DNA from: Anaerolineae bacterium
GTDB taxonomy: Bacteria > Chloroflexota > Anaerolineae > 4572-78 > J111
Direction: 5' to 3'
Length of the DNA: 64,000 bases
Assembly: GCA_023151115.1 (NCBI GenBank)
Contig: JAKLJP010000025.1
Location: 1 to 64,000, forward strand
The translations under genes were made by a program, and so were the position numbers. Below the pieces are notes generated by a model. That model did no database searches. It saw only the letters and a list, made by a program, of their open reading frames with translations, and was not told where the DNA came from. Positions within the stretch are counted from its first letter, which is position 1. Every line of letters starts with the position of its first letter. Of this stretch, positions 24,607-33,725 are shown one piece after another.

Positions 24607-25450
24607 CGCGTAGCTCCTTCAGGGCGCGGCGGACATGCACCCGGACCATCTCCGTCCGGTACCAGGCCGAGCCGCGCAAATCCTCCAGCGTTTCGATCCC
24701 GGCCGCATAGCCCTCGGCAATATCGGCCATTAGTTCATCGGTCAAGCTGTGGCCCACGCCCAGATTTTCTATCTCCGGCAGACGGCGCGGCGTTTCGCAG
24801 GCGGCCCCCACTGCCACCCGCAGGTTGGTACAGCGGCCCTCGGCCAAAGCTGCCACTGCCGCCACGCCGGTGCAGGGGCGGTCTTCCGACGAGCGGCTCT
24901 TGTACTTGAGGTAAGTCATGCGACAGTTTGGGGGTAGGGGCGGCACAATGATTTCGGTGATGAGTTCATCCGGTTCGAGCGCGGTGGTGTAGAAACCCAG
25001 AAAAAAGTCAGACAGGGGGATGGTACGAGAGCCGGCAACATTCGTTGCCACGACTGAAGCATCCAGCGCCAGCAGCACCGCCGGGGGGTCGGAGGCATAA
25101 TCGGCCTCGGCCAGGTTGCCCCCCAGCGTGGCCTGGTTGCGGATGCGCACATTACCGACCAGCGCACTGGCCTGGGCCAGCGCCGGGTAATGCTCGCGGA
25201 CAATCGGAGAGTCGGCCACCTGGCGCAGCAGCGTCAGCGGCCCGATATGCAGGCCATCCTCGGCCAAATGGATTGTATCCAAACCGGCCAACCGGCCCAA
25301 ACTGATGAGCCTGTTCGGGGCAATCAGCTTGTGTTGCAGCATCAGCACCACCGCCGTGCCCCCGGCAATGATTTTGCTGCCGTCCGGGTCGTTGCCCAGC
25401 AGGTCCAGGGTTTCGGGCAGGGTTTGCGGCTGGAGGAATTGCAGGCTCAC
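24593..25450 (-). CDS. FAD-binding medium subunit (CoxM type)
   Basis: 285 residues. The FAD-binding domain has IIAGGTAVVLMLQHKL and the typical TLGGNLAEADYASDPPAVLLAL. It carries electrons from the Fe-S subunit to the final acceptor. The C-terminal part, with the CO-dehydrogenase flavoprotein domain, ends LKELRDGRW. It overlaps the CoxG-type gene upstream by 4 bases and the large-subunit gene downstream by 14, indicating translational coupling. Confidence 0.95.
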   Translation of the reverse strand: MSLQFLQPQTLPETLDLLGNDPDGSKIIAGGTAVVLMLQHKLIAPNRLISLGRLAGLDTIHLAEDGLHIGPLTLLRQVADSPIVREHYPALAQASALVGNVRIRNQATLGGNLAEADYASDPPAVLLALDASVVATNVAGSRTIPLSDFFLGFYTTALEPDELITEIIVPPLPPNCRMTYLKYKSRSSEDRPCTGVAAVAALAEGRCTNLRVAVGAACETPRRLPEIENLGVGHSLTDELMADIAEGYAAGIETLEDLRGSAWYRTEMVRVHVRRALKELRDGRW

Positions 25451-25923
25451 GACCTTGCTCCGTTATTAGCTTCGGCTTCATCCGCCGTCAGCGTGGCGGC
25501 GAGACAGCGGGCAAAGTCAACGGTCATCTTTTTGGCGGTGGCTTGGACGACGGTCAGCCCAAACTGGGCCAGCCGGCCGCGCAGGGCGATGTCCATTTCA
25601 TAATCGAGCCTCGTGCCGGTCTCGACCGGACTCAGCCGGCCGGTAAAGGTGGATTTGACCAGCGAGGCTGAGCCGTTATCTTTGCCGCTAATCTCTGCTA
25701 TTATTTGTTCCGGCGGTGTGCGTGCAGTGATTGTCACCTGCCCGGCAAAAGCGGTGCTGATGGGGCCAATTTTGATCTTGAGAACGCCGCTGTAACTATC
25801 CGGCCCCACCTCCTCGACCTGCTCCACGCCGGCAACACAGCCGGAAAGCCGGTTAACATCCTGCAACAAGGCCCAGACCACCTCCAACGGGGCCTCGACC
25901 ACAAACGAGTCTTTTAATACCAT
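25447..25923 (-). CDS. CoxG-type SRPBCC protein
   Basis: 158 residues with the SRPBCC/CoxG pattern: FVVEAPLEVVWALLQDVNRLSGCVAGVEQVEEV and YEMDIALRGRLAQFGLTVVQATAKKMTVDF. CoxG relatives are encoded next to Mo-hydroxylases and are thought to help membrane attachment or assembly. It starts 7 bases after the hydrolase stop. The tail is short and lacks a clear membrane anchor. Confidence 0.9.
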   Translation of the reverse strand: MVLKDSFVVEAPLEVVWALLQDVNRLSGCVAGVEQVEEVGPDSYSGVLKIKIGPISTAFAGQVTITARTPPEQIIAEISGKDNGSASLVKSTFTGRLSPVETGTRLDYEMDIALRGRLAQFGLTVVQATAKKMTVDFARCLAATLTADEAEANNGARS

Positions 25924-25930
25924 AAAATTT

Positions 25931-27007
25931 CTACTCCAGCCTCAATAGTTGTTCCCTCAGCCAATCACTTACCAGGGGACGATATTTGTAGGGAATGTTG
26001 TTGCAGACGTGGTTGCCGTCGGGGTACATGACCAACTCTGCGTTGGGGGCTACGGCGGCCAGGTATTCGGCCTGCTGCCAGGGGATGAGCCGGTCGAGTT
26101 TGCCAAAAACCACCAGCATCGGCTGGCTGATACGCTGGGCCGCGCCGTCAAGGTCAAGCTGCAAGGCTTTGGCCCGGCCTTCGGCTTCGTCTTTGGCCCC
26201 GGAATGATGAACAAAGGTTTCGCGGGTGAGGGGTGGCAACTGCTCCCAGCACTCCCCAAAATTGAACGGCCCACCGATGGGCGCGACAGCCTTAATGCGA
26301 GGCTCAAAGGCGGCGGTGCGAGGGGCGTAGTAGCCCCCCAGGCTGACCCCCACCGCGCCGACACGCTTCAAATCCAAATCCTGCCGGCCCTCCAGGGAGT
26401 CGAGCACAGCCGCTACAGCCACCTCATAATCCGGGCGAATATGGGTGGAGTAGCCGGTTTCACCCTGGCCCGGCCCGTCGAGAGAAAGCGTCGCCATGCC
26501 CCGCTGCAAAAAGACATTTTCCCAGTTAAAAAATTCCTCTTTGGTCGAGTCCAGCCCCGGTAATAACAAAACCAGCGGCGGCCGGTCCGACCCGATGGGG
26601 CGGCGCAGATTGGCGACCATGATTGTCCCTTCAAAGGGAATTTCCAGGCGCTCGGCGTTGGGGTCGAGATGTTTGTGGGCGGCATAGAGGCTCAGCACCG
26701 CTTTATCGGCGGCGGTGCGGTACTTCTGCATGTCCACCATCCAGACAAACTTGGCAAAGTGGTAGCACAGGGCCGCCCGTACCCAGGCTTCGCCGGCGCT
26801 CAAACTGCGATCCTGGTTTTCCGCTTGCCGGGCTAACTCCGCATGAACATCGCCGGTGGCGCACCAGGCGCCGAGCCACTGCTCCCAGCGCTCAATAGCG
26901 CGGGTGGTGCGCACAAAATCGTTATAATCCACACCCTGGCTGGTAAAGCGGGGGGCCCAGTTATCTATAGCCGCTTGCACACGAGCATCAGGCATTCCAT
27001 CCTCCAT
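25931..27007 (-). CDS. alpha/beta hydrolase of the DHPON-hydrolase/FrsA-like group
   Basis: 358 residues. An N-terminal helical cap (HFAKFVWMVDMQKYRTAADKAV) is followed by an alpha/beta hydrolase core with LLPGLDSTKEEFFNWE, the nucleophile elbow GVSLGGYYAPRTAAFEPRIKA and a late His in PDGNHVCNN. The layout resembles 2,6-dihydroxypseudooxynicotine hydrolase, a C-C bond hydrolase of nicotine breakdown; many relatives have other substrates. It lies directly before the Mo-hydroxylase genes, which supports an N-heterocycle pathway without proving it. The ATG at 26995 is an alternative start. Confidence 0.88.
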   Translation of the reverse strand: MEDGMPDARVQAAIDNWAPRFTSQGVDYNDFVRTTRAIERWEQWLGAWCATGDVHAELARQAENQDRSLSAGEAWVRAALCYHFAKFVWMVDMQKYRTAADKAVLSLYAAHKHLDPNAERLEIPFEGTIMVANLRRPIGSDRPPLVLLLPGLDSTKEEFFNWENVFLQRGMATLSLDGPGQGETGYSTHIRPDYEVAVAAVLDSLEGRQDLDLKRVGAVGVSLGGYYAPRTAAFEPRIKAVAPIGGPFNFGECWEQLPPLTRETFVHHSGAKDEAEGRAKALQLDLDGAAQRISQPMLVVFGKLDRLIPWQQAEYLAAVAPNAELVMYPDGNHVCNNIPYKYRPLVSDWLREQLLRLE

Positions 27008-27030
27008 TTACGATTCACGATTTACGATTT
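27007..27030. repeat. TTTACGAT iterated-word half-repeat
   Basis: TTTACGATTCACGATTTACG and following: three copies of one word without a local complementary arm. The complement of the same word is at 44758-44775, and a complete hairpin is at 37295-37341. Confidence 0.4.
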
Positions 27031-27145
27031 GTGGCAATTTGTTAATCTTGTTCCCAAATTCCTATTGGAGAGCGATCTTGGGCCAGAAACTCTGTTCCTA
27101 AAACCCTTTGCCAACAGACGCGAAGCGGGGAACGAGGCAAAATGC

Positions 27146-27185
27146 CCCCTGCTCCCTACTCCTTACTCCCTACTTCCTACTACCG
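27146..27185. repeat. CTCCCTACT iterated-word repeat giving a stop codon to the flavoprotein gene
   Basis: Repeated CTCCCTACT/CTTACTCCC/TACTTCCTACT words. On the minus strand they encode the last residues and stop of the flavoprotein gene (VVGSRE-stop, GTAGTAGGAAGTAGGGAGTAA at 27183-27163). Confidence 0.5.
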
Positions 27186-28749
27186 TTTCTAATGACAAGC
27201 CTAAATCATCCAGAACCACCCAGGCGGCGTTGCGGCCCGGCCCGGCGGAGACGGAGCCGCCGGGGTGAGTGGTCGCGCCGGTTTGGTACAGGCCGGGAAT
27301 GGGCAAACGGTGGCTGGCCCAGCCCGGCGCCGGGCGCATAGCCCCCGACTGGGCCGGTGACATATCGCCGCCGTGACAGCTCCCATGCCAATTATGGGCA
27401 TTGCGCCGCTCCAAATCGAGTGGGCTTTCGACGTGGTGGCCGTAGATTTCGGCCTGGGCCAGGTTGGGGGCAAACCGGCTTAGATGCTCCAGGTTGCGCT
27501 GAGCGACCGCTTCCTTAATCTCGTCCCAATGGGAGGGACCGCCTTCGGCCAGGTCATACGGAAAAAAGGAAACAACCTTTAAGGTGTGTTTGCCTGCCGG
27601 GGCGCGGCTGGGGTCCACCACCGAGGAACAGATGACCAGCAGTACCGGCTCCTCTTGATGAATCTGGCCGCGCCGGAAATCGGCCAGCAAACGCAGCAAA
27701 TTGTCCGATGAGCCGGCCACCCCCGCCGCCACACTAGGCCGGTGCTCGCCGCCGATGGGATAGAGCGGGGGTTCACTGAGGGCGTAGTGGGCCGCAAACA
27801 TGGTCACTCCGGGCTGCCACTGCTCTACGCCTTTGACAAACAGCTCGCCCCAGGCTTCATGGGGAGCCATCTCCACCAGATGTTTAATATGAATGGTCGA
27901 AACAACCGCTTTTTCGGCCCGATAGGTTTCCCCTGTGGCCGTGACAACACCCGTGCAGCGTCCATTTTCCACCAGCAATTGGGCAACCGGCTGGCCGGTC
28001 AATACCGTGCCGCCATGCGCTTCAATCAGGCCAACCAGTGCCTGCGGTAACATCCCGGAGCCACCCGCCGGAGTCGTCCACGAAAAATATTGGCGGCCGT
28101 TGGCGATGGCGTAGGCCAGCCGCCCGGTGAAGGGCCGGTCTACCGGCTGCATGGTCATAAAAGCCAGCCAGAGCATAAAAACGCGCACATGATCGTCTTC
28201 AAAATAATCGTTGATAATTTCCAGGGCGCTCTGCTTGTAACGGCGAAGCCACAGCGGGCCGTCCGGCACACTCATGAGCGCCTCATCCAGCGGCGGGCCA
28301 TATCCGATGGGGGTGTAGTTGTACTGTCCAAAAATTTTCTTGACCGAGTCATATTCGGCAATCAGGCGGCGGTAGGCGCTGGCATCGCGGGGGGAAAAGT
28401 AGGCAATTTCGGCCACCGTGCGTTCCATGTCACGCCACATAGTCAGGCTGGTCCCATCTACAAAAGGCATCGTGACCACTGGATCGGGGTAAAAGTAGTG
28501 CAAGCCGTATCGGGTCAGCCCCAATTCATTATTGCGGATAAGAGGGCTGCTCTGCAAGAGGGCGTGGGCGCTGGCGCACGAGTCGTGCCGGAAACCGGGC
28601 ACGGTCAAGGCTTCGGTAATGGTATTGCCGCCGATAATGTCGCGGGCTTCCAGTACCAGCACCCGCAGGCCGGCTTTAGCCAGATAGGCCGCGCAAACCA
28701 GGCTGTTGTGCCCGCCGCCGGCAACAACGATGTCATAATTTTTGCCCAT
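27163..28749 (-). CDS. phytoene-dehydrogenase-like FAD-dependent oxidoreductase
   Basis: About 528 residues, starting MGKNYDIVVAGGG at 28749, with GAGGGG upstream. The N-terminal Rossmann FAD site is GGGHNSLVCAAYLAKAGLRVLVLEA followed by GGNT. The C-terminal FAD segment reads GLYQTGATTHPGGSVSAGPGRNAAW. The group includes carotenoid desaturases and many oxidoreductases of unknown substrate. No carotenoid gene is nearby, so a role in the surrounding catabolic cluster is more likely. The last residues come from an iterated-word repeat. Confidence 0.92.
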   Translation of the reverse strand: MGKNYDIVVAGGGHNSLVCAAYLAKAGLRVLVLEARDIIGGNTITEALTVPGFRHDSCASAHALLQSSPLIRNNELGLTRYGLHYFYPDPVVTMPFVDGTSLTMWRDMERTVAEIAYFSPRDASAYRRLIAEYDSVKKIFGQYNYTPIGYGPPLDEALMSVPDGPLWLRRYKQSALEIINDYFEDDHVRVFMLWLAFMTMQPVDRPFTGRLAYAIANGRQYFSWTTPAGGSGMLPQALVGLIEAHGGTVLTGQPVAQLLVENGRCTGVVTATGETYRAEKAVVSTIHIKHLVEMAPHEAWGELFVKGVEQWQPGVTMFAAHYALSEPPLYPIGGEHRPSVAAGVAGSSDNLLRLLADFRRGQIHQEEPVLLVICSSVVDPSRAPAGKHTLKVVSFFPYDLAEGGPSHWDEIKEAVAQRNLEHLSRFAPNLAQAEIYGHHVESPLDLERRNAHNWHGSCHGGDMSPAQSGAMRPAPGWASHRLPIPGLYQTGATTHPGGSVSAGPGRNAAWVVLDDLGLSLETVVGSRE

Positions 28750-28776
28750 AATCCCCTCATTTACCCTTGAAAGCGC

Positions 28777-28894
28777 TCTTCGATACACGCTTCGCGCTAC
28801 TCAGGACGCTTTTGACTCGAATATTGCATCCTGAGTAGCCCTGGGTTCGTCCTGAGCTTGTCGAAGGGCGAAGCGAGAGGCGTATCGAAGGGTG
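28777..28894. repeat. CCCTTCGATACG repeat family C, copy 2
   Basis: CTTCGATACACGCTTCGCGC and TACTCAGGACGC at the left pair with GCATCCTGAGTAG and GCGAAGCGAGAGGCGTATCG at the right, with TTCGTCCTGAGCTTGTCGAA inside. It is a full hairpin between two minus-strand genes. Confidence 0.7.
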
Positions 28895-28908
28895 CGATTA
28901 TATAAACC

Positions 28909-29889
28909 TCATGTTAATAGCCGAGCCGCGTTGCCGCCCAGAATCTTGGCTTTGTCCGCCGGCGACAGGTTAAGCGCATGCACCATCTCCGCCGGACGCT
29001 CGACGCCCATATCAAAAGGATAATCCGATCCCAGCAGCACGTGGTCCACGCCAACGTAGTCAATCAGCGTTTGCAGCAAGGCGGGATCGTGCGTCACCGT
29101 GTCGAAGTAAAAGCGCCGCAGCGAATCTTCCGGTGATTCGACCAGCCGCGCTTTGGCCTGGGGTTGGAAGGTGTGACTGTGGCGCAGCCGCCCGCGCAGG
29201 CTGAGAATGGTCCCACCGCCATGCGCCAGCAGCACCTTCAGATGGGGATGGCGCTCCATCACCCCGGCCATGATCATGTGGGCCGCAGTAATGGTTGTTT
29301 CTAACGGGTTGCCGATGGTGTTCCAAAGGTAGTAATCATTCAGCGCCGGAAGATCAAAGCCGCGCGTGGTCGGGTGGATAAAAACCAAAGCCCCGGTGGC
29401 CTCGGCGACTGTCCAGAAGGGGTCAAACCGGTCATCGCCCAGGTAAACGCCGTTGACACTGGCCGCAATCTCGACTCCATACAAGCCGGGTTCAGCCATC
29501 ACCGCCAACAACTCCTGGGCTGCCAGAGGAGGGTCTTGCAGCGGAACTGTCCCCAGGGCGCTGACCCGGTCGGGGTGAGCGTGGGCCAGCCGGGCCAATG
29601 CTCGATTATAAATCTGGCTGAGGCGCAGTCCTTCCTCGGGTTTGGCCTCGTAACGCAGCAGCGACACCCAGGGACAGAGCAGCACCCGGTCAACTCCCGC
29701 AGTCTCCTGCGCGGCCAAAATCCCCTCGATGTAAACAAACTCCCGCACCGCCGATTTGAGCGTTTTGCCGCCAAACTCGATAAGCTGCTGTTCGTTGACC
29801 CATTTGACCAGCGGTCGCCAGCTTTCCTCCGGCGCAGCGGCACGGGTCATTTCGGGCACGATAATATGGGCATGGGCGTCAATAACCAT
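28909..29889 (-). CDS. amidohydrolase family 2 (ACMSD-like metal-dependent hydrolase/decarboxylase)
   Basis: 326 residues. The TIM-barrel metal-site pattern is DAHAHIIVPE at the N-terminus, FIHPTTRGFD, LLAHGGGTILSLRGRL and the late GSDYPFDMG. Family members decarboxylate or hydrolyse ring-cleavage products such as ACMS or hydroxybenzoates. With a Mo-hydroxylase and a C-C hydrolase in the same run of genes, it probably acts on an intermediate of that pathway. Confidence 0.9.
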   Translation of the reverse strand: MVIDAHAHIIVPEMTRAAAPEESWRPLVKWVNEQQLIEFGGKTLKSAVREFVYIEGILAAQETAGVDRVLLCPWVSLLRYEAKPEEGLRLSQIYNRALARLAHAHPDRVSALGTVPLQDPPLAAQELLAVMAEPGLYGVEIAASVNGVYLGDDRFDPFWTVAEATGALVFIHPTTRGFDLPALNDYYLWNTIGNPLETTITAAHMIMAGVMERHPHLKVLLAHGGGTILSLRGRLRHSHTFQPQAKARLVESPEDSLRRFYFDTVTHDPALLQTLIDYVGVDHVLLGSDYPFDMGVERPAEMVHALNLSPADKAKILGGNAARLLT

Positions 29890-29933
29890 CTCGAATTATA
29901 TCCCTAACTTGGGCAAGCCATCTACGACCAATA

Positions 29934-30030
29934 AGGAACACAGAGTTACACAGAGACTCCGCAGAGACACGCAGAGAAGTTCTAATAATTCCTCTGTGAA
30001 ACTCTGTGATTTCTCCGTGTCCCTCTGTGC
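29934..30030. repeat. CACAGAG iterated-word hairpin
   Basis: ACACAGAGTTACACAGAG, CCGCAGAGACACGCAGAG on the left face CCTCTGTGAAACTCTGTG, TCTCCGTGTCCCTCTGTG on the right. The arms are repetitions of a 9-10 base word, separated by about 12 bases. Confidence 0.65.
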
Positions 30031-30095
30031 AACAACTATTCGCTTACTATTCAAGAATCTGGCTCGTAAATCTGTGTATAGCTGGGACCCCTTGG

Positions 30096-31007
30096 TTACC
30101 GCAAAAATATCAGCACTAGCGATCCCCCCATAATTAAAGCCGAGCCGAGCCAGACTTGTCCCGTGACCTGCTCGATGTGCTGGCCGACCAGCAGGGGCGA
30201 GAGAATATTGACCACCGGCACCGAGACCAAGCTCAAGGCCAGCACCAATGCCACCGAGGCCAGGTCGAGGGCCACCCAGCGCGCCCAGGTAGACAGGCCG
30301 ACCAGCATGGCCGCAACCAACTTAAAAGCGAAGGCATCGGTTGAAAAGGAGGTTAAGGGTGTACTGGAGCCGCGCAGAACCAGAACTAAGGCATACCCTA
30401 CCACACAAGCGGTGATCCCAATGGTCACACCCAGAATCGGCGAGGGTAATTCGGCCAGGCCGTGGCGAATAAAGAGAGGGCTGATAGACCAGCAGAAAGC
30501 CGCCGCCAGGCCCAGCAACAGCGAACGCCAGCCGGTGGCGATTGGGCTGTCCCCCATCTTTGTGGCCGGCGGGCTGTGTCGAATATTGGCATAGTTGACC
30601 AGGTAAACGCCGCCGACGATGAGCAGAATACCGCCAATCGTTATCAGGCCAGGGAACTCGGCCAGCGTCAGCGCGGCGACGATTGCTCCGAAAAGAGGCG
30701 TTGTGCCAATCAACGAGCCGGTACGCGCCGCCCCAATCTTTTTTTGGCTGGCATTCAAAAAAGTCCAGCCGATAAAAAAATGAAAAAATCCGGCCAGGCT
30801 AAAGTTGATCCAGGCCCAGATCGAAGCCTGGCCTAACAGCATTAAATCTTCGGTCACAACCGAGATAGCTGCCAGGACCAAGGCGCTCACCAGGAGTTGT
30901 AGAAATGTGGCTACGTAGACATCCATACCCTGCACGGCCCGCCGGTTTAGAGTTTGAAAGACGCCGAAGCCCACCCCCGCCGTCACCGCCCACAGCGCGC
31001 CACTCAT
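30096..31007 (-). CDS. EamA/DMT-family membrane transporter
   Basis: 303 residues and about ten hydrophobic helices in two repeats (GALWAVTAGVGFGVFQTLNRRAV... and SLLLGLAAAFCWSISPLFIRHGLAEL). DMT proteins move small metabolites, often as exporters. It overlaps livF by 4 bases, so it is translationally coupled to the branched-chain-type ABC importer. It might export an end product or relieve overflow. That role is inference. Confidence 0.92.
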   Translation of the reverse strand: MSGALWAVTAGVGFGVFQTLNRRAVQGMDVYVATFLQLLVSALVLAAISVVTEDLMLLGQASIWAWINFSLAGFFHFFIGWTFLNASQKKIGAARTGSLIGTTPLFGAIVAALTLAEFPGLITIGGILLIVGGVYLVNYANIRHSPPATKMGDSPIATGWRSLLLGLAAAFCWSISPLFIRHGLAELPSPILGVTIGITACVVGYALVLVLRGSSTPLTSFSTDAFAFKLVAAMLVGLSTWARWVALDLASVALVLALSLVSVPVVNILSPLLVGQHIEQVTGQVWLGSALIMGGSLVLIFLR

Positions 31008-31780
31008 GGCTCAACCTCGGCCCCCTGCGGCAGCGCATCTTCGGCTTGCTCATCCTGGTCGAGGGTAGTGCCGCCCAGGTAGAGTTGAGCAACTTTGGGG
31101 TCGTTCAGCAAGGCCTGGGCCGGTCCCTCCAGCCGCTCCCGGCCCAGTTCCAGCACATAGGCCCGGTCAGAGATTGCCAGGCCGCTTTTGGCGTTTTGCT
31201 CCACCATCAGCACCGTAATCCCGGCTTCCTGTTGCAGCCGCTTGATAGTCTGAAAGACCATTTGAGCCGTTTTAGGAGCCAGCCCCAGCGAGGGTTCGTC
31301 AAACAGGATCATACGCGGATTGATCATCAGCGCCCGGCCAATTTCCAACACCTTCTGCTGACCGCCGCTCAGATTGCCGGCTTTGGCTTCACGCCGTTCG
31401 GCCAGCAGGTCGAACATCTCATAGACCCGCTCCAATCGCCGCCGCCGTTCAGCCTTGTCTGAAACCGTGTATGCGCCCATGAGTAAATTTTCGTGGACGG
31501 TCATGGCCGGGAAGGCACTGTGACCCTGCGGCACCTGGGCAATGCCTCGCCGCAGTACCAGGTCGGGCCGCAGCCCGGCAATATTCTGGCCGTCGAAGAT
31601 AATTTCACCCTGGCTGGGGTTGAGCAACCCGGAGATGGTCCGCAGCACCGTAGATTTGCCCGCGCCGTTGGGGCCAATCAGGCAGACCAACTCGCCGGGG
31701 TTGATATGCAAATTGACTCCCCGCAGGACATTCACCCCACGCAGATAACCGGCCACAATGTTTCGCATTTCCAGCAGCAT
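31004..31780 (-). CDS. livF: branched-chain-amino-acid-type ABC importer, ATPase LivF
   Basis: 258 residues. Walker A GPNGAGKST, signature NLSGGQQKVLEIGRAL, Walker B MILFDEPSLGLAPK and the switch His in VLMVEQNA. It lacks the extra insertion of LivG, so it is the F-type subunit. It lies 2 bases from livG and overlaps the EamA gene. The C-terminus is about 20 residues longer than usual and acidic. Confidence 0.95.
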   Translation of the reverse strand: MLLEMRNIVAGYLRGVNVLRGVNLHINPGELVCLIGPNGAGKSTVLRTISGLLNPSQGEIIFDGQNIAGLRPDLVLRRGIAQVPQGHSAFPAMTVHENLLMGAYTVSDKAERRRRLERVYEMFDLLAERREAKAGNLSGGQQKVLEIGRALMINPRMILFDEPSLGLAPKTAQMVFQTIKRLQQEAGITVLMVEQNAKSGLAISDRAYVLELGRERLEGPAQALLNDPKVAQLYLGGTTLDQDEQAEDALPQGAEVEP

Positions 31781-31782
31781 GG

Positions 31783-32517
31783 CTAATCTCCCAAGTAAGC
31801 GTCGAGTACAACAGGATCGGATTGGATCATGGCCGGCGGGCCTTCGGCAATTTTTTCGCCTTGGTTCATGACAATAATATGCTCACACAACTCCATGACA
31901 AAACTCATGTTGTGCTCAACCACCAAAAAGGTGACGCTTTCCTGGTTGAGGCTGCGGATCAAGTCCATGATAAAACGGATCATGGTCGGATTGACCCCAC
32001 CCGCCGGCTCGTCGAGCATGACCAGTTCCGGGTTCGACATCAGCACGGCGGCAAATTCCAGCAGTTTTTGCTGGCCAAAGGAGAGCTTACGAGCGGGTTG
32101 ATGGGCCAAGTGATCCAGGCCGACCCGCCGCAGCAGTTCATGCGCCCGCTCCGCTTCATATTGGTACATACCCGGCCCAAAGAGGCTGCGCACTCCCACC
32201 TGCCGCACCGGCACAATCATGTTTTCCAGCACGCTCAAATCCCAAAAGAGGCGGGTAATCTGAAAAGTCCGGCTCAAACCGCGGTGACAAAGATGATTGG
32301 GCCGCAGCCCCGTTATCTCGCGGCCAGCCAGGTAAACTCGGCCCGCATCCGGCTTGTAAACATTAGTAATCAAATTGAACAAAGTTGTTTTGCCGGAGCC
32401 GTTCGGGCCGATCAAGCCGGTAATACTACCCTTTTTAACTTCGATGGAGCAGTTGTTAACGGCTGTAATGCCCCCAAAAGTGCGTTTTAAATTTTCGGTT
32501 TGCAGTAAAGTCGCCAT
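31783..32517 (-). CDS. livG: branched-chain-amino-acid-type ABC importer, ATPase LivG
   Basis: 244 residues. Walker A GPNGSGKTT, signature KLSFGQQKLLEFAAVL, Walker B LVMLDEPAGGVNP and FLVVEHNMSFVM. The text GLRPNHLCHRGLSRTFQITRLF is typical of LivG. The substrate of HAAT-type importers varies from branched-chain amino acids to urea and aromatic acids. Here the catabolic neighbours argue for another organic substrate. Confidence 0.96.
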   Translation of the reverse strand: MATLLQTENLKRTFGGITAVNNCSIEVKKGSITGLIGPNGSGKTTLFNLITNVYKPDAGRVYLAGREITGLRPNHLCHRGLSRTFQITRLFWDLSVLENMIVPVRQVGVRSLFGPGMYQYEAERAHELLRRVGLDHLAHQPARKLSFGQQKLLEFAAVLMSNPELVMLDEPAGGVNPTMIRFIMDLIRSLNQESVTFLVVEHNMSFVMELCEHIIVMNQGEKIAEGPPAMIQSDPVVLDAYLGD

Positions 32518-32555
32518 TGCTGCTCCTATTTATTTGAGTTCAGAGTTTTAACCGT

Positions 32556-32662
32556 ACCCTTCGATACGCCTTTCGCTGCGCTCAAGGCTACTCAGGATGT
32601 GGTGGCGAGGCAAAAGTCACCCTTCGATACGGGCTAACGCCCTACTCAGGGTGATTTTTGCC
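32556..32662. repeat. CCCTTCGATACG repeat family C, copy 3
   Basis: ACCCTTCGATACGCC, CTCAAGGCTACTCAGGATG, then CACCCTTCGATACGGGC and CCTACTCAGGGTG. It lies between livM and livG inside a transcription unit and could reduce expression of the downstream ATPase genes. Confidence 0.65.
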
Positions 32663-32680
32663 GATAATTCCGAACTTGAG

Positions 32681-33721
32681 TTATTTCTGAATAACCACAA
32701 TCCCGGCCTCGTCGGCGCGAGACTCCGCTTTTTCCTGGTGCATTTCGGCCATTGTTCTGGCCCCGGCGTGAGCGGCGCGCGGGGTGCGCTGTTTTTCCAG
32801 CCACTCACTCAGCGTCGGTAGAATACCCTGCGGCAAAAACAAGAGAATGACCATCATCAGGAGACCCAGGATAGCCAGATGCAGGGTAGTCGAGCCAAAC
32901 TGGAATAGGATCAAATCGGAGGCCGGAATATAGATGAACGCGCCCAGCGCCGGCCCCCACAGCGTACCGATGCCGCCCAACATAGTCATCAGGATCATCT
33001 CGACGCCGATGATAATATCGAAAGCAAAGACCGGGCTGATGTGGGTGGCGTGATACGACCAGACGCCGCCGCCCAGACCCACAAAATAGGCGCTGATGCC
33101 AAAAGCCAGCACTTTGTAGAGGGTGGTGTTGACCCCCACCATTTCCGCCTTGCCCTCGTCATCGCGGATAGCCAACAGGCCCAGCCCAAAACGAGAGCGG
33201 CGAATGTAGGCTGAGACAGCCACGGCCACAATCAGCCAGACCAGCATATAATAGAAAAAGGGCATCCGGGAGAACTCCGGCGTCCAGGGGGGCAGCGGTT
33301 GGCTCAAGCCGGGCGCGCCGCCGGTCACACTGCGCAGATTCAGCGCCAGCAGCCGAAAGATGAGCAGCATGGCAATGGTCGCAATTACAAAAGCCGAGCC
33401 GGTCGTCCGCAGCATAATCCAGCCTAGAAGCATCGCCACCAGCGCTACAATTACCGCCAGCAGCGGGGCGCTCCAGAGCGGATTCCAGCCCAGCCGGTTG
33501 GCTGCAATCGCTACCAGGTAGGCCCCCAGGCCAAAAAAGGCGCTGTGGCCCAGCGATTTGTAGCCGGTGTAGCCGCCCATAATATTCCAACTGGTGGCCA
33601 TGGTGGCAAAGAGCAGCACGTTAAAGCCGACCACGTGAAAATACGGTTCGCGGTAGACCCAGGGGTAGAGCAACAGCAGCAGCAGAGCCGGTACAGGCCA
33701 CCAGCGTAGGAATTGACGCAT
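32681..33721 (-). CDS. livM: branched-chain-amino-acid-type ABC importer, permease LivM
   Basis: 346 residues with about nine hydrophobic helices. Characteristic text: NIMGGYTGYKSLGHSAFFGLGAYL, AIRDDEGKAEMVGVNT (the ATPase-coupling loop) and MTMLGGIGTLWGPALGAFI. It ends with a longer charged tail (about 40 residues). It starts 4 bases after the livH stop. The last codons lie next to a family C repeat. Confidence 0.95.
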   Translation of the reverse strand: MRQFLRWWPVPALLLLLLYPWVYREPYFHVVGFNVLLFATMATSWNIMGGYTGYKSLGHSAFFGLGAYLVAIAANRLGWNPLWSAPLLAVIVALVAMLLGWIMLRTTGSAFVIATIAMLLIFRLLALNLRSVTGGAPGLSQPLPPWTPEFSRMPFFYYMLVWLIVAVAVSAYIRRSRFGLGLLAIRDDEGKAEMVGVNTTLYKVLAFGISAYFVGLGGGVWSYHATHISPVFAFDIIIGVEMILMTMLGGIGTLWGPALGAFIYIPASDLILFQFGSTTLHLAILGLLMMVILLFLPQGILPTLSEWLEKQRTPRAAHAGARTMAEMHQEKAESRADEAGIVVIQK

Positions 33722-33725
33722 CCGC

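Noticed and set aside
27163..28749. Flavoprotein considered as a carotenoid biosynthesis gene
   Set aside because: No phytoene synthase or other carotenoid gene is near, and the family is wide. The catabolic neighbours fit better.
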